Shown piece by piece: positions 44,249 to 53,314 of a stretch of 64,000 nt of DNA. A model generated the notes under the pieces. The model saw only the letters and a list, made by a program, of their open reading frames with translations, searched no databases and was not told the DNA's origin. The stretch is taken from contig JBGLNJ010000001.1 in assembly GCA_041300525.1 (NCBI GenBank), positions 2,790,001 to 2,854,000 on the forward strand, in the 5' to 3' direction. The first letter of the stretch is position 1. Each line of letters opens with the position of its first letter. Origin of the DNA: JBGLNJ01 sp041300525 (GTDB lineage: Bacteria > Chloroflexota > Anaerolineae > Fen-1058). The translations under genes were made by a program, and so were the position numbers.

Positions 44249-46140
44249 TGCACAGCACAGACACACCCAGTCGTAGACCAGGCGGCCCGATGCGTGGTGG
44301 CCCCATGGGCCGCGGTGGCCCAATGGCCATGATGAAAGGCGAGAAAGCGCGCGATTTCAAAGGTACGATGCGCAAATTGATCCAATATCTTGGGTCGTAC
44401 AAGATTTCTATCTTGATCGTGATGCTCTTTGCCATCGGTTCCACCATCTTTATGATCGCCGGCCCCAAGATTTTGGGCAAGGCAACCACCAAGTTGTTTG
44501 AAGGCGTGCTGGCGCAGATTGCCGGCGGCCAGCAAGCTGGCTTGGGCGCTGGGATTGACTTTGACTACATCGGCCAGATCATCTTGCTGACGCTTGGGCT
44601 GTATCTCATCTCCACGGTGTTCAGTTATATCCAGGGCTGGATCATGTCCAACGTCTCGATGGACATCACGTACCGTTTCCGCCGCGACATCGCCGCCAAG
44701 ATCAACCGCATGCCGCTCAAATACTTTGACGGCACCAGCCATGGCGAGGTGCTCTCGCGCATCACCAACGACGTGGACACCATCAGCCAGACGCTTAACC
44801 AGAGTCTTTCGCAGATCATCACCTCGGTAGTGACGGTGATCGGCGTGCTGGTCATGATGTTGACCATTAGCTGGCAGATGACCCTGGCGGCTCTGTTGAT
44901 TGTGCCGCTTTCCATGGGGGTGATCGCCCTGATCATTGGTCAGTCGCAGAAATACTTTAAGCAGCAACAAGATTACCTCGGCCACGTCAACGGGCATGTC
45001 GAGGAAATGTACGGCGGCCATGTGGTGATGAAGGCCTTCAACGGCGAGGCCGATAGCGTGGCGCGCTTCAATGGGCTAAACAACACACTGTATGGCTCCG
45101 CCTGGAAATCGCAGTTCCTCTCAGGCCTGATGATGCCGATCATGGGCTTTATCGGCAACCTCGGCTATGTGGCGATCTGTATCCTGGGCGGTTACCTGGC
45201 GATCAGAAACGCCATCACCGTCGGCGACATCCAGGCGTTCATCCAGTATGTGCGCTCATTCACCCAGCCGATCATGCAGATCGCCAACATCTCCAACATT
45301 CTGCAGCAGACGGCCGCCGCCGCCGAGCGCGTTTTCGAGTTTCTCAACGAAGCCGAGGAAATTGCCGACCCTGCCACCCCCACCCATCCGGCAACCGTCG
45401 AAGCCCGCGTGGATTTCAAGAACGTGCATTTCGGCTATAACCCGGAAAAGATCATCATCAATGACTTTACTTTCTACGCCGAACCCGGCCAAAAGATCGC
45501 GATTGTTGGCCCAACCGGGGCCGGCAAGACGACCATGGTCAAGCTGCTGATGCGTTTCTACGATGTAAACAGCGGCGCGATTCTGTTCGATGGCCACAAC
45601 ATCCAAGAGTTCACGCGCGGCGACCTGCGCTGCATGTTCGGCATGGTCTTGCAAGATACCTGGCTCTTTAACGGCACCATCATGGAAAACATCGGCTACG
45701 GACGTGACAATGCCACGGACGAAGAAGTCTTTGCTGCCGCCAAAGCCGCCCACGTGGATCATTTCGTCCGCACCTTGCCCGAAGGCTACAACTTTGTGCT
45801 CAACGAGGAAACCTCCAACGTCTCGCAGGGACAAAAACAGCTCCTGACCATCGCCCGCGCCATCCTGACCGATCCCACGATCCTGATCCTGGATGAGGCC
45901 ACCAGCTCGGTGGACACCCGCACCGAGGTGTTGATCCAGAAAGCGATGGCCGAACTGATGAAAGACCGCACGAGCTTTATCATCGCTCACCGTCTGTCCA
46001 CCATCCGCGACGCCGATTGGATCCTCGTGATGCGAGATGGCGACATCGTCGAGCAGGGCAAACACGAAAAACTGCTGGCCCGCGGCGGGTTCTATGCCGA
46101 GTTGTACAACAGCCAGTTTGAAAATGCGGCGCTGAATTAG
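44245..46140 (+). CDS. ABC exporter half-transporter, catalytically competent subunit
   Basis: The ATG at 44245 overlaps the previous stop (ATGA). The 631-residue protein has a Gly/Met/Pro-rich tail-like start (about 45 residues), six membrane helices and one nucleotide-binding domain with Walker A GPTGAGKTT, Walker B LILDEATSSVD (catalytic Glu present) and switch IIAHRLSTI. The signature is VSQGQKQL, a substitution also seen in TM288-type subunits, whose partner supplies the degenerate Walker B. Thus one of the two composite ATP sites is consensus and one is degenerate. Long, well-conserved, no sign of damage. Confidence 0.94.
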   Translation: MMHSTDTPSRRPGGPMRGGPMGRGGPMAMMKGEKARDFKGTMRKLIQYLGSYKISILIVMLFAIGSTIFMIAGPKILGKATTKLFEGVLAQIAGGQQAGLGAGIDFDYIGQIILLTLGLYLISTVFSYIQGWIMSNVSMDITYRFRRDIAAKINRMPLKYFDGTSHGEVLSRITNDVDTISQTLNQSLSQIITSVVTVIGVLVMMLTISWQMTLAALLIVPLSMGVIALIIGQSQKYFKQQQDYLGHVNGHVEEMYGGHVVMKAFNGEADSVARFNGLNNTLYGSAWKSQFLSGLMMPIMGFIGNLGYVAICILGGYLAIRNAITVGDIQAFIQYVRSFTQPIMQIANISNILQQTAAAAERVFEFLNEAEEIADPATPTHPATVEARVDFKNVHFGYNPEKIIINDFTFYAEPGQKIAIVGPTGAGKTTMVKLLMRFYDVNSGAILFDGHNIQEFTRGDLRCMFGMVLQDTWLFNGTIMENIGYGRDNATDEEVFAAAKAAHVDHFVRTLPEGYNFVLNEETSNVSQGQKQLLTIARAILTDPTILILDEATSSVDTRTEVLIQKAMAELMKDRTSFIIAHRLSTIRDADWILVMRDGDIVEQGKHEKLLARGGFYAELYNSQFENAALN

Positions 46141-46162
46141 GGGGAAAGCATTCGACGCCGGC

Positions 46163-46215
46163 TTGCCTCGCCGTATGAAAGGCCGCACGAGTTTCGTCGT
46201 GGCGCACCGCCTCGG
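46163..46215 (+). pseudogene. Short remnant of an ABC-transporter ATPase gene
   Basis: About 15 codons read MKGRTSFVVAHRL, nearly identical to MKDRTSFIIAHRL of the adjacent gene around its His switch. Flanking residues differ, so this is a residue of a second copy rather than a duplicate of the immediate end. The piece lies just after the operon stop (46140) and just before a frameshifted gene. Confidence 0.5.
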
Positions 46216-46261
46216 AAGCGGAGTTGTTCAGCCCTTGACGGTGTGTGGTATAATTAGAGTC

Positions 46262-46725
46262 ACCCTCAGGCAAGGAGGCAAAAATGGCAAGGGTCAGCAA
46301 AGAGGCCAACCCAAACAAGCCGGTTGAAAAAAGGCCCGTCCAAACCAGGAACATGATGTTGAACGCGTTTCCCATCACGCCGATGAGATAGATTAGGCAA
46401 AATAAGTAAAAACGGCTGCCAGGAGTAACTGCCCGCGCAACTGCCCACGCCGGTATAAATAGATTCCCAGGACGAGCGCGGGCAAACACACGCTCAGGTT
46501 CGCCCAATCAAAACCACGGAACGCAATCGCCTTGGCGACGCTGTCGTTTTGATACAGCCCCTGGCCGCCATAGATTTCGACCGCTTGTCCTCTCAGGGAC
46601 GCAAAAGCATACGGCTTGCCGCCATCATCCGATGAAATTCCCACCAGTGAAGCGGTGAGAACGAGAATCAGGCCCAAGACAGAAAGGCCCAGGACAAGTG
46701 TCTTTTTATTCATGCTGTTTTCCAT
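46262..46725 (-). pseudogene. Frameshifted small membrane protein
   Basis: ATG 46725 (or 46710) starts with a signal-anchor (LVLGLSVLGLILVLTASL), an extracellular loop with IYGGQGLYQNDSVAKAIAF and a second hydrophobic stretch ending LLLAAVFTYF. At about 46395 the frame stops after FA, but the next frame continues with YLIGVMGNAFNIMFLVWTG and a further hydrophobic segment, so one base has been gained or lost in or near a TTTTTACTTATTTT run. The readable sequence ends near 46262. The product of about 150 residues with four hydrophobic segments is unknown to me. Sequencing error at the run is possible. Confidence 0.6.
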
Positions 46726-46782
46726 TGCGGATTTAGGGACAATACGGTTCAGTTAGTGCAAATCGCGGCAACGGATGTTCAA

Positions 46783-46828
46783 CGGATAAACGGATTCTGG
46801 GCGCGCCGGTCTGCTATCCGTTTATCCG
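46783..46828. repeat. 13-bp inverted repeat
   Basis: cggataaacggat (46783-46795) and atccgtttatccg (46816-46828) are exact inverse complements across a 20-base loop. It lies in the 221-base gap between the frameshifted gene and the GNAT gene. Confidence 0.55.
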
Positions 46829-46898
46829 CTGTCTATTCGCTGCCCATATCTAACCCGTATTGCTCTTTAGCCCGGCCCAGTTGGAATCAAACAAGATG

Positions 46899-46943
46899 TA
46901 CAGGATAGACAAGATAAAAAGAGAGCGCCTTGTCCATCCTGTA
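46899..46943. repeat. 15-bp inverted repeat, possible terminator
   Basis: tacaggatagacaag (46899-46913) faces cttgtccatcctgta (46929-46943) with a single mismatch and a 15-base loop. It lies just past the stop of the minus-strand GNAT gene, where a terminator would be expected, though it could equally be a dispersed hairpin. Confidence 0.5.
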
Positions 46944-46946
46944 AAT

Positions 46947-47420
46947 TCATGGACGACGCGAAGCGATCTCAAGGTCAAGCACAAAGTACACGTCGCCATC
47001 ATGGTAATGGGTGATGTGAAATCCACAGCGTTGATAGAACTCGATGACCTCGCGCCACGTCGCCGTTGTCTCCAGGATGATCTGGCGATACCCGGCGGCT
47101 TGCGCGCGCTCGACGAGCTGCTGGAGGATCAATCTACCGACGCCTCGCCGCCGCAGGTCTTGCGCTACAGACATGCGCACGATCTCTGCAACGCCATCCG
47201 TCCTGGGAACCAGTGCGCCGGTCCCCACTATTTTGTCGTCAAGCCAGGCCACGAGAAAGGTTGCATTGGCATAGGTCGAACGGATGTCATCGAGGTCGGG
47301 ATTCTTGCCGGGATCGAGGGTTCCCCAATGCTCGCCCAGTCCCGCCAGAATGAGACTCTTGACTTGCGCTTGATTCTCAGGTTGGAAGGGGGCAATGGCA
47401 ATGTTGTCTAGATTGTTCAT
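46947..47420 (-). CDS. GNAT family acetyltransferase
   Basis: ATG 47420 is one base after the TGA of the preceding toastrack gene, so translation is probably coupled. The 157-residue protein has the GNAT core: VGTGALVPRTDGVAEIVRMS, the acetyl-CoA loop DLRRRGVGRLILQQL (about residue 90) and IEFYQRCGFHITHY. Relatives acetylate amino acids, antibiotics or protein N-termini, and the substrate is unknown. It is the last gene of a three-gene minus-strand operon with the PspC and toastrack genes. Confidence 0.88.
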   Translation of the reverse strand: MNNLDNIAIAPFQPENQAQVKSLILAGLGEHWGTLDPGKNPDLDDIRSTYANATFLVAWLDDKIVGTGALVPRTDGVAEIVRMSVAQDLRRRGVGRLILQQLVERAQAAGYRQIILETTATWREVIEFYQRCGFHITHYHDGDVYFVLDLEIASRRP

Positions 47421-47421
47421 G

Positions 47422-48357
47422 TCACCGGACGACGACTTCACCCACCCCACCGCTAATGTCCAGATCAACGCGATCATCCGCCGTGGCATAGTTGGCCGAG
47501 ACGTAATTGCCGCCACCCTGCCGCGCAAAGCGTGGCGCGACCGAAAGGCCGCCCAGCCCGGCCGAGCCGTGAATCCTGGCCGCCATGCCTTCAGGAATCG
47601 TGACGATCAACTGCCCGACGCCGCCGCTGACCCTGGCGGTCACGCGACCCTGAGCCGGCAGCCACACTTCCGTCTGTCCCACGCCGCTGCTGACGCGCAG
47701 GTCGGTCACTTTCAGGCTCGAAAGGTCAAGCGTGGATTGGCCGACGCCGGTGCTCACATTCAGCGCCATCGGCACAGACGACGACAGGTCGAGGCTCCAC
47801 GTCTGGTCATACCGGCGCCGCCCGAACGGCATGATGGATATGCCCTCACTCTTTAGTTGCAGGCGGGCCACTCCGCCGTCCGCGCGAAAATCGCGTGTGA
47901 CCCTCTCGCCCGGGCCAGTGCCGATCGTTCCTTCAATCAGGTTGCCCGAATCTTTCAGCGCGCCGATGCGCAGTGACCCCGCGCCAAAAGCAATCCGCAC
48001 ATCGGCGCTCGTCGCGCCGGCCAGTTCTTGCGCGACCCGTTCCGTCGTGAGCGCCTGCCCCGTGAACACCTGCCCCGTGACCAGCGGCGTCGCAGTGACG
48101 GCAAGCCACACCGCGCCGGCAATCACTGCGATCACGAGCACGAGCGCAATCAGTGAACCGAGCGCCGAGCGGCGACCGAACAGGATATCCAGGCCGATGG
48201 CGATGAGCAGCACCGGCCACAGCCGCCAGATCACGTCCCACACGTTCCAATTCAACATCCCCATATTGCTGAGCAAGAAAATCACACCCAGAGCAATGAG
48301 GATGAGGGGCCAGGCGAATCCGCCCCGTCGCCGATAATGACGTTCTTGTGATTCCAT
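47422..48357 (-). CDS. LiaF/toastrack-like membrane protein
   Basis: ATG 48357 lies two bases after the PspC gene stop. Residues 18-100 hold three to four hydrophobic segments (LiaI/LiaF-TM type, e.g. WPLILIALGVIFLLSNMG). From about residue 110 comes a soluble beta domain of repeated short turns (AGSLRIGALKDSGNLIEG; VSTGVGQSTLDLSSL; VSSGVGQTEVWLPAQ; VSGGVGQLIVTIPEG), the 'toastrack' fold of LiaF-C/DUF2154 proteins. In Firmicutes LiaF senses membrane stress with LiaRS and PspC partners. Here it follows a PspC gene and no histidine kinase is near. Confidence 0.85.
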   Translation of the reverse strand: MESQERHYRRRGGFAWPLILIALGVIFLLSNMGMLNWNVWDVIWRLWPVLLIAIGLDILFGRRSALGSLIALVLVIAVIAGAVWLAVTATPLVTGQVFTGQALTTERVAQELAGATSADVRIAFGAGSLRIGALKDSGNLIEGTIGTGPGERVTRDFRADGGVARLQLKSEGISIMPFGRRRYDQTWSLDLSSSVPMALNVSTGVGQSTLDLSSLKVTDLRVSSGVGQTEVWLPAQGRVTARVSGGVGQLIVTIPEGMAARIHGSAGLGGLSVAPRFARQGGGNYVSANYATADDRVDLDISGGVGEVVVR

Positions 48358-48359
48358 GC

Positions 48360-48818
48360 TTAATCTCCTCTCATGCGGCTGACTAGCAGTGCCAGACCGC
48401 CGGCAATCAGAATAAGCGGCCACAGCCGGTCAAAGCTGAGCCAGGTGAAAATGTGGAGTGTGTCCATCAGGAACACTGCGCCGAGGCCGATCAACGCCAC
48501 GCCGACGATGATGCCGGCTTGACGGTTCGGGCCGCCACGGACAGCGCTGCCCACGTTCTTGGCAAACTCTTCCGCTTTGCCGGTCACCTCTTCGATGTTG
48601 GACTCGATGGTCTGGCTGGTCGTGGCGTCTTCGCGCCCGGCCTCCGGCATGATGATCCACAGGATCAAGTATACCAGCAGCCCAAAGCCGTTGGCCATGG
48701 CCGTCAGCACAAAGAATAGCCGCACCCACACGGCTTCGATGCCCAGGTACACAGCCAGCCCACCGCATACCCCGGAGACCATCCGGTCGGTGCGGCTGCG
48801 AGCCAATTTGCCTTTCAT
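48360..48818 (-). CDS. PspC-domain membrane-stress protein
   Basis: ATG 48818 has a strong AAAGGAGG site and fits the promoter at 48887-48915; a longer frame begins at 48881 but would put the start at the transcription start. The protein opens with KLARSRTDRMVSGVCGGLAVYLG, the PspC signature, followed by two hydrophobic helices, a charged linker with EDATTSQTIESNIEEV, and two more C-terminal helices (LiaI-like, IIVGVALIGLGAVFLMD). PspC anchors phage-shock type membrane-stress responses. It is the first gene of the operon with the toastrack and GNAT genes, two bases ahead of the former. Confidence 0.9.
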   Translation of the reverse strand: MKGKLARSRTDRMVSGVCGGLAVYLGIEAVWVRLFFVLTAMANGFGLLVYLILWIIMPEAGREDATTSQTIESNIEEVTGKAEEFAKNVGSAVRGGPNRQAGIIVGVALIGLGAVFLMDTLHIFTWLSFDRLWPLILIAGGLALLVSRMRGD

Positions 48819-48886
48819 GTAACCTCCTTTGCGTAACATGTCCATCGCGGCCTGTTGCGCTTCGCCTGCCTGTTTGGACATATTCT

Positions 48887-48915
48887 AGTATAGCCGTAAT
48901 CGCAGTTTTTGTCAT
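48887..48915 (-). promoter_or_regulatory. Candidate promoter of the pspC operon
   Basis: On the minus strand, ATGACA (48915-48910) and TATACT (48892-48887) are separated by 17 bases. It lies about 70 bases upstream of the PspC ATG at 48818. Confidence 0.5.
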
Positions 48916-49150
48916 CGGAAGAACGCGGCAGATCCATTTGTTGTCGCACCGCTTTCATACGGGCTCTATATTACGACTTTTATCTTGATTCGTCTGGACG
49001 CCCGCCGGACACCTCTCTGATTTGCTGCTGAACTCGAGACGGGCAAGAGGAATCGCTCAACATTCTTTCTTCAATCTCCGGACGACACGAGCTCTGTCTC
49101 TGCGCTTCACACATACACTACGCACCGCCCGAACAAAAGTTGCAGATGGC

Positions 49151-49180
49151 TTGGCTCTGGCGCAATGGTTATGGTATACT
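49151..49180 (+). promoter_or_regulatory. Candidate promoter of the lipoprotein gene
   Basis: TTGGCT (49151-49156) and TATACT (49175-49180) have an 18-base spacer, 115 bases upstream of ATG 49296. The 380-base divergent region 48916-49295 holds the two promoters and nothing else I can recognise. Confidence 0.4.
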
Positions 49181-49295
49181 TGCCGCGTTACCGTTCACCG
49201 TTCTTCGGCAAAGCCAAGTTCCTTTGCGCTTGTCCTCTGCGGGTAAAAGTCACTCGACCCGAATGTCTCTCTAGCGGCAAGAAAGGGGAGTCGCC

Positions 49296-50387
49296 ATGAA
49301 GCAATATTCTGGCGCTGTGTTAAGTTGGGTTACGCTCGCTTTGGTTGTCGCCATGTTGGCGTGCAGCGGAGCGACGACGCCTACTCCGCCATCGCAAGCG
49401 CCTGGCAACCAGCCTACGAGCGTCATCATCCTCATCACGGCCACGCCGCAGCCAGGCTCAACGCCTGTGCCGCCCACCGTCGAGCCGACGGCTGTCCAGT
49501 CCCAAGGCTGCACGCTCAACATGGCTTATGTGGCCGATGTGACCATCCCCGATGGCACAGTGCTGGCGCCGGGGGCGGCGTTCCTCAAGACCTGGCGCGC
49601 CCAGAACACGGGGACGTGCGACTGGAAAGAGGGGACACAATTGGTCTTTGCGGATGGGGAGCAGATGAGAGGGCCGGCAGCCGTGAGCGTGCCGGTCACA
49701 CCGCCCAATGGCACGGCGGATATTTCGGTGAATCTCACCGCGCCGGCCGCGCCAGGGCGATACGTCGGGCGTTGGCGGATGCGCTCGCCGGATGGGACGA
49801 TTTACGGCAGCCTGACCGTCGTCATCGTCCTTCCCGCTACGCCGACGGTGACCGTTACCGCGCTGCCCACGCCCACCGAGACGCCGACCCTGACCGAGTT
49901 GTACAACTTTCACGACAAAGCCGGCACGGCCAGTTGGACTAGCATCAGCGGCACATTGACTTTTCCTGGATCAGTGGCGGATGCGCGTGGTTTTGTGATG
50001 TTCCGCGACGACCAAAAGCTGGATGACGGGACGGTTTATCATAGGATTCTGGAAACGCATCCCGCCTGGGTGACGGGCGGATTCATCCAGGGCGTCTACA
50101 CGGTCGGCGATATTCGGCCCGGCGACCGCTTCCGAGCCAGAGTCGGGTTCTTGTACGCGGAAGGGGTGACGGCCGGCGCTGTGACCTTTATCGTCAAAGG
50201 CGGCAACGGCACGACACTCGGCTCGTTTGGCGACACACGCAATGGGGCCATCGTCAACATTGATCTTGACCTCGCGCCGATTGCGGGCAAGACGAATCAG
50301 ATCATCTTGAGGGTGGAAGCCAACAACCCCGACGCGGCGCAGGATTGGGCGTGCTGGGTGAATCCGCGCCTGTTTGGCGTGCGATAA
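49296..50387 (+). CDS. Lipoprotein with NBR1-type Ig-like domain
   Basis: Signal peptide with lipobox (VVAMLAC) is followed by a Pro/Thr linker. Residues about 80-165 show the NBR1/four-Trp Ig domain: LKTWRAQNTGTCDWKEG and GRYVGRWRMRSPDGTIYGS, with the four-Trp spacing. A second Pro/Thr linker (TPTETPTLTE) leads to a C-terminal domain of about 160 residues (KAGTASWTSISGTLTFPG; IILRVEANNPDAAQDWA) that looks like a jelly-roll carbohydrate-binding domain. The protein sits on the outer face of the membrane, and NBR1-type domains are common in Chloroflexota exported proteins. The ligand is unknown. The gene appears complete. Confidence 0.8.
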   Translation: MKQYSGAVLSWVTLALVVAMLACSGATTPTPPSQAPGNQPTSVIILITATPQPGSTPVPPTVEPTAVQSQGCTLNMAYVADVTIPDGTVLAPGAAFLKTWRAQNTGTCDWKEGTQLVFADGEQMRGPAAVSVPVTPPNGTADISVNLTAPAAPGRYVGRWRMRSPDGTIYGSLTVVIVLPATPTVTVTALPTPTETPTLTELYNFHDKAGTASWTSISGTLTFPGSVADARGFVMFRDDQKLDDGTVYHRILETHPAWVTGGFIQGVYTVGDIRPGDRFRARVGFLYAEGVTAGAVTFIVKGGNGTTLGSFGDTRNGAIVNIDLDLAPIAGKTNQIILRVEANNPDAAQDWACWVNPRLFGVR

Positions 50388-50421
50388 GCTTGTCGCAGTG
50401 CTTTGATGAAAGGGGCCTGCA

Positions 50422-52012
50422 ATGAAAAAGATACTCAAGACTCAAGGCGAGGTAGAATCCGAGTCTTTGGCCCAAGTCGCCGATACCCTCGTGCGCTCTA
50501 CGCGCGAAGCGATGCGGAGCGCCAAGACCGAAGAAGACCTGCGAATCGGCTTTGAAAAAATCCTGGCTCCCGCCTTGAAGAGTATTGGGGTCGAGCCAAG
50601 TCCAAGATACGAGCGTCTAGGCGCTGAGGCAAGGACGGTTTATCGAGGCCGTCCCGATGCAGTCCATGGTCAGGTGATCATTGAGTATGAAGCTCCCAGC
50701 GCGTTTTCTTCGGAAGCAACAGTGCGCCATGCCTATGAGCAACTCGTCAACTACCTTTCGGCAGAGGCCCAAGCGCAAAAGGCCGATCCCATCCGTTTGT
50801 TAACCAAGCTGGTTGGCATTGGATTTGATGGGGACTCTATCTTTTTCGTCCACTACCGAATCAAGAAAAATGGCAAGGCGACCGCGATCAACAAGTCGGC
50901 GTTTGTCCAACGTGGCCCTTATCCTTTTGATTCGGAAAGCGCCCGCACTTTTCTGGCCTATCTGCGCGCTCTGACTCGCTTGCCGCTTACGGCAGACGGC
51001 CTGGCTGACAAGTTCGGGCCTAAAAGCAAGATCGCCTCCCTGGCCGTTTCGGCGTTTGCGGATGCGCTGGAGCATTGGGTAGATTCTAGGGCAGTGGGCG
51101 TCTTTTTCAACGAGTGGAAACGTTTGTTTGGCATTGTCTATGGGGAGCAATTCAGATCGCAGCAAGCCGAAGAAGCAAGAGCGCTTTCTCAGCTCTACGG
51201 CGTAAGCAAAGAGACCGACTTTCAAGAACTGCTTTTTTCCGTCCATACCTATTTTGCGCTTTTGATGAAGCTCATCGCCGCCGAGTTGGTCACTCTCAAA
51301 GAAGGCACGTTTACCTCCACGTTTTCCGATCAACTCATCTATTCCTCGAAGGACGAGTTGCGGGCACAACTGACGGCTGTTGAAGACGGTGGCATCTACG
51401 CCCAACGTGGCATCACGAATTTCCTCGAAGGCGATTTCTTTCGCTGGTACTTGGGCGCTTAGTCGCCGCGGCTCGAAGAGGCTGTTCGGGAAATCGCCCG
51501 TGCGCTGGCCGACTTTGAGCCGGCTACCACTGCGATAGACCCGGAATCTACCCATGACCTCCTCAAGAAACTGTATCAATATCTGGTGCCACAAGAAGTG
51601 CGGCACAAGCTGGGTGAATACTATACGCCGGATTGGCTGGCAGAACTGACTTTGAACGAATCCGGTTATGACGGCAACACACTGGATCGTGTGCTCGACC
51701 CTGCCTGTGGGTCGGGGACTTTTCTGGTGCTTGCGATTCAACGCGCAAAAGAATACGGGCGAGCGCATCGGCAATCCCCCACGGAGGTCGCCAAGCGAAT
51801 CGTCGGCAATATTTGGGGCTTTGATCTCAACCCTTTGGCGATAATCGCCACTCGCACCAATTACCTTTTTGCGATGGGTGATCTTGTCAGCCGACTCGAG
51901 TATTTGGAAATCCCGGTCTATCTGGCAGATTCGGTTCTGTGGCCCGACAAGAAACACGGCCAATTGGAGTTGAATTTTGCCGGGGGCGAGCATGTCAAGG
52001 TTCAAACGTCAG
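50422..52012 (+). pseudogene. Fused restriction-modification protein (Type IIG-like), interrupted by an in-frame TAG and truncated
   Basis: ATG 50422 follows GAAAGGGGCC. The N-terminal region contains RPDAVHGQVIIEYEAP, a PD-(D/E)xK-like nuclease pattern. After about 346 residues the frame hits TAG 51460-51462, but the same frame continues without shift: SPRLEEAVREIARAL, LGEYYTPDWLAEL, then SAM motif I DPACGSGTF and GFDLNPLAIIATRTNYL. TAG may be a mutated Trp codon (TGG), since other members have a Trp here. Beyond about 52012 the methylase sequence gives way to URO-D sequence before its catalytic NPPY motif. So neither half is functional unless there is suppression or an assembly error. Confidence 0.8.
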
Positions 52013-52812
52013 TGGGGCAGTTTCACGTGCCTCATAGGGAGCGGATCTTTCGTCCCCGGCTGCGCTACAGTGACCGGCGACTGGCGGGAGCCCGTGTCAA
52101 CGCGGCGGGTCAGACGCTGCGCTTTGATCGGGGCGGGCGGGAATACCTCGTGGCCGAGGAACGCACTTCGCCGCGCGGCCTGTGGTGCGGCAGCCTGTTC
52201 GGCGTCATCCGCAACTGGCTGGGTGTGGTCGGCCTCAGCTATCTGACCGCCGATGATCCGGCCCTGCTGGACGAGATCATCGAGACGGTGGCCGAGTTGT
52301 GTTACCAGGGTGTGGCCGCGGCCCTGGCCACGGGCATCGCGTTCGACTATGGACATTTCTGGGAGGACATTTGCTTCAAGAACGGCCCGCTGGTCAACCC
52401 GCGGCTGTTCGCCGAGAAGGTCGGCCGCTATTACCGCCGCATCACGCAACTTTTGAACGATCACGGCGTCGGCATCGTGTCGCTGGACTGCGACGGCAAG
52501 ATTGACAAACTGCTCCCGATCTGGCTCGAAAACGGCGTCAACACAATGTTCCCTATCGAGGTGGGGACTTGGCATGCGAGTATCGCGCCGTGGCGGGCGC
52601 AATATGGCCGCGAGCTGCGCGGTGTCGGCGGCATGGACAAGAAGGTCTTCGCCGCCGACTATGCCGCGGTGGATGCGGAGATCGAGCGGCTTTGGCCGTT
52701 GGTGGCGCTGGGCGGCTACATCCCCTGCCCGGACCACCGCATCCCGCCGGATGCCAAGTGGGAGAACGTACAGCACTATTGCGAGCGGATGCGGCGGGTG
52801 TTTGGAGGCTGA
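52013..52812 (+). pseudogene. C-terminal part of a URO-D-family protein (copy 1)
   Basis: No start of its own; recognisable from about RTSPRGLWCGSLFGVIRNWLG and VAAALATGIAFDYGHFWEDI to GYIPCPDHRIPPDAKWENV. This is the uroporphyrinogen-decarboxylase barrel (MtaA/CmuA-like branch), of which the first third is missing. The LDCDGKIDKLLPIWLENG motif carries the conserved loop after the barrel strand. The family includes uroporphyrinogen decarboxylase and corrinoid-dependent methyltransferases; the sequence resembles the latter more. It ends at TGA 52810-52812, eight bases before the next remnant. Confidence 0.75.
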
Positions 52813-52820
52813 GGTGAGCC

Positions 52821-53146
52821 ATGACGATGCGCGAGCGGATGCTCGCCGTGATCCAGGGCCGCAAGCACGATCGTGTAAAGGTGATCTCACGGAACTGCGG
52901 GCGTTTGAGCCGGCGTTCGACAGCTCGACCGCGCGCAAGCACTTGTCGAAAGCGGACTCGATTCCTTTACGCCCGCGCCGGACTTTGCCCTACGGCACCC
53001 CTGAACAAGTGCGCGATGAAACGCGCTGCTTGCTTGACGAGATCGGGCGGAACGGTGGGTACATTGCATCGCCGGCACACGCCATCCCGGCCGATGCGCA
53101 GCCTGAAAACATCGCGGCGATGATACAAGTGCTTCAGAACCAGTGA
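52821..53146 (+). pseudogene. Collapsed URO-D-family gene (copy 2)
   Basis: ATG 52821 begins a frame with MTMRERMLAVIQGRKHDRV, the normal N-terminus of the family (compare NSKERVKLAFAHKEADRAP of the intact copy at 54064), which breaks off after about 19 codons. In another frame, from about 52985 on, the C-terminus LPYGTPEQVRDETRCLLDE and NGGYIASPAHAIPAD follows and stops at TGA 53144-53146. The middle ~250 residues are missing; the few residues between the two are unassigned. A non-functional remnant. Confidence 0.75.
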
Positions 53147-53292
53147 ACCCGCCGGAGCGTGAGCAATCGGCTGAAGAAGAGTTTTATCGGCTGGCTGAGG
53201 CGGTCAAGTTGGAGATTCTGGTTGGCAGTTCGTCATGTAATACGCTCCGCGGCTGGCGTGCCATCTGCCGGCTGGTCGAGGTGACGATCTGA
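53143..53292 (+). CDS. Small coupled frame of 49 residues, unknown
   Basis: GTG 53143 overlaps the stop of the collapsed URO-D gene (GTGA). It encodes a polar N-terminal half (PPEREQSAEEEFYRLAEA) and a Cys-rich tail, and I recognise no family. It could be the tail of another gene rather than a functional product. Confidence 0.3.
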   Translation: MNPPEREQSAEEEFYRLAEAVKLEILVGSSSCNTLRGWRAICRLVEVTI

Positions 53293-53314
53293 ATTTGGGA
53301 TTGCGGAGGCTGAA

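Noticed and set aside
46237..46255. TTGACG and TATAAT after the exporter operon
   Set aside because: The two boxes are only eight bases apart, too close for a sigma-70 promoter.
46284..46391. Small plus-strand frame with an AGGAGG in front
   Set aside because: The site is the complement of the membrane-protein sequence LAIFASLPEG; the frame encodes no recognisable product.
51440..52012. Recoding or selenocysteine/pyrrolysine reading of TAG 51460
   Set aside because: No downstream hairpin or pyl gene is visible, and other lesions in the same gene favour simple decay.
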